35,945 nt of DNA from Rhodoferax sp. (GTDB lineage Bacteria; Pseudomonadota; Gammaproteobacteria; Burkholderiales; Burkholderiaceae_C). Each line of letters starts with the position of its first letter. Position 1 is the first letter of the stretch. Positions 33,274 through 35,945 of the stretch are shown one piece after another. The stretch covers positions 1 to 35,945 of the forward strand of contig VMTC01000008.1 in NCBI GenBank assembly GCA_013791765.1, given 5' to 3'. The notes under the pieces are model-generated. The model was not told the origin of the DNA, ran no database searches, and was given only the letters and a program-made list of their open reading frames with translations. The translations under genes were made by a program, and so were the position numbers.

Positions 33274-33956
33274 ACTGCCATTTCCGTCTCCAGCACCCGT
33301 CCCGCCTCAATCGTGATGCAGCGCGCGCAGCGGGAGGCAATCGCGCGGTCGTGCGTGACCAGCACCAGCGTGGTGCCAAGTTCACGGTTCAGGTCAAACA
33401 TCAGTTCCATCACTCGCTCACCGGTGGCAAAGTCCAGACTGCCGGTGGGCTCATCGGCCAGTAAGAGCGCCGGTTTGACGACAAAGGCGCGCGCCAGGGC
33501 CACCCGCTGCTGCTCGCCGCCGCTGAGTACCTTGGGGTAATGACCCAGACGCTCGGCCAATCCGACGCGCGCCAGCATGTCGGTTGCGGCGGCGCGCGCA
33601 TCGCGCTTGCCGCTAAGTTCCAGCGGTAGCATCACGTTCTCCAGGGCGGTTAGATTGCCCAGCAACTGAAAACTCTGAAAGACAAAGCCGACCTTTTGGG
33701 CCCGCACGGCCGCGCGCTCGTCTTCATTGAGGGTGAAAATGTCCTGCCCGGCCAGCCGAACGGTGCCGCGGCTGGGTGTGTCAAGACCCGCAATGATCGA
33801 CAACAGCGTGCTCTTGCCGGAACCTGAGGCCCCGACAATGGCGACTGTTTCCCTGGCATTCAGCGAGAAATCAATATCGCGCAAAATGTCAAGTGTGCCG
33901 GTGGAATCTGTCACCGACTTGAACACATGGTCAACGGAAATAATTGAATCAGACAT
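33270..33956 (-). CDS. LolD/YbbA-like ABC transporter ATPase
   Basis: A 228-residue ATP-binding subunit. Walker A GASGSGKSTLL, Q loop GFVFQSFQLL, signature LSGGEQQRVALARA, Walker B ALLLADEPTGSLD and the switch His in LVTHDRAIASR are intact. It belongs to the MacB/LolD/FtsE group, whose members pair with FtsX-like permeases; in Enterobacteria the ybbA ATPase is divergent from tesA, as here. No permease gene follows, since the reading stops at the tandem repeat and a gene-free gap lies beyond. The ATG at 33956 overlaps the start codon of the opposite-strand esterase gene (CATG). The frame is open further upstream, but that is antisense to the esterase. Confidence 0.9.
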   Translation of the reverse strand: MSDSIISVDHVFKSVTDSTGTLDILRDIDFSLNARETVAIVGASGSGKSTLLSIIAGLDTPSRGTVRLAGQDIFTLNEDERAAVRAQKVGFVFQSFQLLGNLTALENVMLPLELSGKRDARAAATDMLARVGLAERLGHYPKVLSGGEQQRVALARAFVVKPALLLADEPTGSLDFATGERVMELMFDLNRELGTTLVLVTHDRAIASRCARCITIEAGRVLETEMAV

Positions 33957-34638
33957 GAAGCTTTCTTTGTATCGAATTGACACGCAACGCCGAGACTTTA
34001 TCGCGATAGGGGTACTGGCTGCTGTGGCGGGGTTATCGCTTGTGGCACCGGCGCAAGCTACTGGCGTGGCGCCCAAGAGCGCCAAAGCCAGAAAAATTCT
34101 GGTTCTGGGCGACTCGCTCAGTGCCGAGTATGGGCTCAAGCGGGGCAGCGGCTGGGTGGCGCTGCTGGGGCAGCGGCTTAAAGCCGAAAAAATACCGGCC
34201 ACCGTGATCAACGCCAGCATCAGCGGCGACACCACTGCTGGCGGGCGCGCGCGTCTGGGCGCCCTGCTGACGCAACACCGGCCAACGCACGTCATCATTG
34301 AACTCGGTGGCAATGATGCACTGCGGGGTTTGCCCCTGAAACTTACCCAAGACAACCTGAGTCACATGACGCTGGCGGCTCAGAATGCCGGCGCCAAAGT
34401 GCTGCTGATCGGCATGCAGGTGCCCCCCAATTACGGCAAAGACTATGGTGAGCGTTTTGCCGCACTGTTTGCCAGCGTGGCCAAGGCCAGGGGCGCCGCG
34501 CTGGTGCCGTTCCTGCTCAAGGGCGTGGCTGACGATGGCACGACTCGCCTGTTTCAAGCGGACCGGATCCATCCCAAGGAAGAAGCACACCCCATCATGC
34601 TGGCCAATGTGTGGCCAGAACTGAAAAAAATCCTGTAA
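33955..34638 (+). CDS. TesA-like SGNH esterase / arylesterase with twin-arginine-type signal
   Basis: A 227-residue periplasmic hydrolase of the GDSL/SGNH family (thioesterase I / lysophospholipase / arylesterase). Block I VLGDSLSAEYGL carries the catalytic Ser, block II is INASISGDTTAGG, block III ELGGNDALRG, and block V DRIHPKEEAH contributes Asp and His. The N-terminus QRRDFIAIGVLAAVAGLSLVAPAQA resembles a Tat signal (RRxF, then a hydrophobic stretch ending AQA). The ATG overlaps the ABC ATPase start codon on the other strand and no strong ribosome site is seen; TTG at 33967 is an alternative. The TAA stop overlaps the mnmH ATG by one base. Confidence 0.9.
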   Translation: MKLSLYRIDTQRRDFIAIGVLAAVAGLSLVAPAQATGVAPKSAKARKILVLGDSLSAEYGLKRGSGWVALLGQRLKAEKIPATVINASISGDTTAGGRARLGALLTQHRPTHVIIELGGNDALRGLPLKLTQDNLSHMTLAAQNAGAKVLLIGMQVPPNYGKDYGERFAALFASVAKARGAALVPFLLKGVADDGTTRLFQADRIHPKEEAHPIMLANVWPELKKIL

Positions 34639-35699
34639 TGAGCCTGAACATCCTGCCCGCCACCGACGTTCTCGCGCGTTTGCATGAGTTTGACACTGTC
34701 ATTGACGCCCGCAGCCCCGGTGAGTTCGACGAAGACCATTTGCCGCTCGCCGTCAACTGGCCCACTCTCAACAACGAGGAACGCCGCGACATTGGCACCC
34801 TGTACAAACAGGTCAACGCTTTTGAAGCCAAAAAACGCGGTGCGGCAATAGCGGCGCGCAATATTGCGGCGCACATTGAACGTGCCGTCATCGACAAGCC
34901 CAAAGACTGGCAACCGCTGGCCTACTGTTGGCGTGGTGGCCAACGCAGCGGCTCGCTGGCGCTGATTCTGAGTCAGATCGGTTTTCGGGTCACGCTGGTC
35001 GAAGGTGGTTACAAGGCGTTTCGGGCCGCTGTGGTGCAAGACATCCCACGCCTGGTCAGTGGGCTGGACTGGCGCGTGATCAGTGGCACCACCGGGTCCG
35101 GCAAAACCCGGCTGCTACAGGCGCTGGCAACCCAAGGTGCACAGGTGCTGGACCTGGAAGCGCTGGCCCGGCACCGCAGTTCGGTGCTCGGTGCCATTCC
35201 CGGGCAAGCTCAGCCGACACAAAAGCGCTTTGACACGCTGGTGTGGCAAGCCTTGCGAACGCTCGATAGCACGCGCCCGGTCTATGTTGAGAGCGAAAGC
35301 AAAAAAGTCGGAAATGTGGCGGTGCCCACCGCGCTGATCGAGGCCATGCGCCAAAGCCCCTGCCTGAACCTGGTGTTGCCCGACGCCGAGCGCGTGGCCT
35401 TGCTGATGGAAGACTACAGTTTCTTTGTCAGCGACGTCGAAAGCTTTTGCGAACGTCTGCAGGTATTGACCGACGTCAAGGGCAAGGTTCTGGTGCAGGG
35501 CTGGCAGCGCCAAGTGCGCGCTGGCAACATCGCCCCGGTGGTGCAAGAGCTGCTTACGCTGCATTACGATCCGAGCTATCTGCAGTCGATGCAGCGTAAC
35601 TTTGTGCGCTATGCAGATGCAAAAATAATAGCACCTAAAGACCATTCTATGCGGGCTATGGCCGAATTAGCCCAAAGAATAATTGAAGAAACTTTGTAG
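34638..35699 (+). CDS. mnmH: tRNA 2-selenouridine synthase
   Basis: A 353-residue SelU/YbbB enzyme that converts 2-thiouridine at the tRNA wobble position to 2-selenouridine through a geranylated intermediate, using selenophosphate. The rhodanese half carries the catalytic Cys97 in CWRGGQRSG, the same position as in E. coli. A P-loop GTTGSGKT starts at residue 150. Other family marks are DARSPGEFDEDHLPLAVNWPTLNNEER and VYVESESKKVGNVAVP. The ATG shares one base with the esterase stop (TAATG). The last ~30 residues include an inverted dispersed repeat (IIAPKDHSMRAMAELA). Selenophosphate synthetase (selD) is not in the window. Confidence 0.93.
   Translation: MSLNILPATDVLARLHEFDTVIDARSPGEFDEDHLPLAVNWPTLNNEERRDIGTLYKQVNAFEAKKRGAAIAARNIAAHIERAVIDKPKDWQPLAYCWRGGQRSGSLALILSQIGFRVTLVEGGYKAFRAAVVQDIPRLVSGLDWRVISGTTGSGKTRLLQALATQGAQVLDLEALARHRSSVLGAIPGQAQPTQKRFDTLVWQALRTLDSTRPVYVESESKKVGNVAVPTALIEAMRQSPCLNLVLPDAERVALLMEDYSFFVSDVESFCERLQVLTDVKGKVLVQGWQRQVRAGNIAPVVQELLTLHYDPSYLQSMQRNFVRYADAKIIAPKDHSMRAMAELAQRIIEETL
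35620..35662 (-). repeat. Dispersed short repeat, copy 5, inverted, within the mnmH 3' coding end
   Basis: The minus strand reads GGCCATAGCCCGCATAGAAT and then TGCTATTATTTTTGC, close to the block order of the 7112 copy. It encodes residues about 328-342 of MnmH. Confidence 0.6.
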
Positions 35700-35735
35700 A
35701 CCAAATTTCAACATGGCGGCAAGAAGCGCGTCGCC

Positions 35736-35945
35736 CTAAGCCAATGCCTCCAGCAATTCCGTCTCAATGTCAATCTGCGCGCGGTTGTGTTGCAGCTCCG
35801 GGCCCTCGATCAGGAACGTGTCGTCCACCCGTTCCCCCAGCGTATTGATTTTTGCCAGTTGCAGGTTGATTTGGTGCTTGGCCAGCACCCGGGCCACACA
35901 GTACAGTAACCCGACGCGGTCGCTGGCCGAGATGTTGAGCAGCCA
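35736..35945 (-). CDS. glnD: PII uridylyltransferase, C-terminal end only
   Basis: The last 69 codons of a gene whose start lies beyond the window. The sequence WLLNISASDRVGLLYCVARVLAKH...INTLGERVDDTFLIEG...IDIETELLEALA is the final ACT domain of GlnD, the bifunctional enzyme that uridylylates and deuridylylates PII in response to glutamine. The stop is TAG at 35736-35738. It converges with mnmH across 36 bp without a clear terminator. Confidence 0.9.
   Translation of the reverse strand, partial: WLLNISASDRVGLLYCVARVLAKHQINLQLAKINTLGERVDDTFLIEGPELQHNRAQIDIETELLEALA

Noticed and set aside
1-35945. CRISPR array, prophage or insertion sequence
   Set aside because: No regularly spaced repeats, phage genes or transposase frames were seen anywhere in the window.

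Overview
The window looks like a chromosomal segment of a betaproteobacterium of the Burkholderiales, most likely Comamonadaceae (Rhodoferax/Polaromonas-like). The evidence is moderately high G+C, a small Trp-rich protein and a DUF934/CysI/CysH/CysD/CysN sulfate-assimilation order known from that group, and short dispersed repeats that I recall as typical of Comamonadaceae chromosomes. This placement is inferred from gene content; no 16S gene is present.

Layout. (1) 1-5930, plus strand: the 3' part of a glucosylglycerol-phosphate synthase gene (osmolyte synthesis), then an SH3-domain exported protein and four overlapping genes (PfkB kinase, GH4 phospho-glycosidase, PIG-L deacetylase, double-SIS protein). 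Together these four resemble a catabolic route for an N-acetylated amino-sugar disaccharide. (2) 6007-14309: ion and stress homeostasis, with an MscS channel, a CPA2 cation/proton antiporter (minus), a MarC-family protein, an MgtE with a duplicated N domain, a ribosome hibernation factor, and a SulP-Usp pair. (3) 14446-16967: the paired circularly permuted ATP-grasp and alpha-E proteins. (4) 17130-22647: a compact chemosensory-like operon of lower apparent G+C. It encodes a 7TM sensor kinase with an Hpt and a CheA-type ATPase domain, a miniature MCP-like protein, a CheX-like protein, a degenerate receiver fused to CheX, and a CheY-like regulator; no CheW, CheR or CheB is visible. (5) 22668-24576: a convergent FimV-like membrane protein, a small Trp-rich protein and a cytochrome c. 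(6) 24590-32640, minus strand: ferredoxin reductase and FdxA ferredoxin, followed upstream by the assimilatory sulfate operon (tauE-like, cysI, DUF934, cysH, cysD, cysN). (7) 32807-35945: tRNA-Val(GAC) with terminator, a LolD/YbbA-like ABC ATPase divergent from a TesA-like esterase, mnmH, and the 3' end of glnD.

The sulfate operon would activate sulfate (CysDN), reduce APS (an iron-sulfur CysH) and reduce sulfite (CysI). No CysJ flavoprotein is present, so DUF934 and the adjacent FdxA/ferredoxin reductase pair are plausible electron suppliers.

The strongest candidates for something new are three. The first is the CheW-less chemosensory module, in which both CheX-type proteins end in the same GELELF hexapeptide through different synonymous codons; one of these tails resembles the CheY-binding tail of CheZ. 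The second is a roughly 50-bp dispersed repeat family that has entered the coding ends or interior of cysN, the DUF934 gene, cysI and mnmH. The third is a palindromic MITE-like element that separates cysD from cysN.
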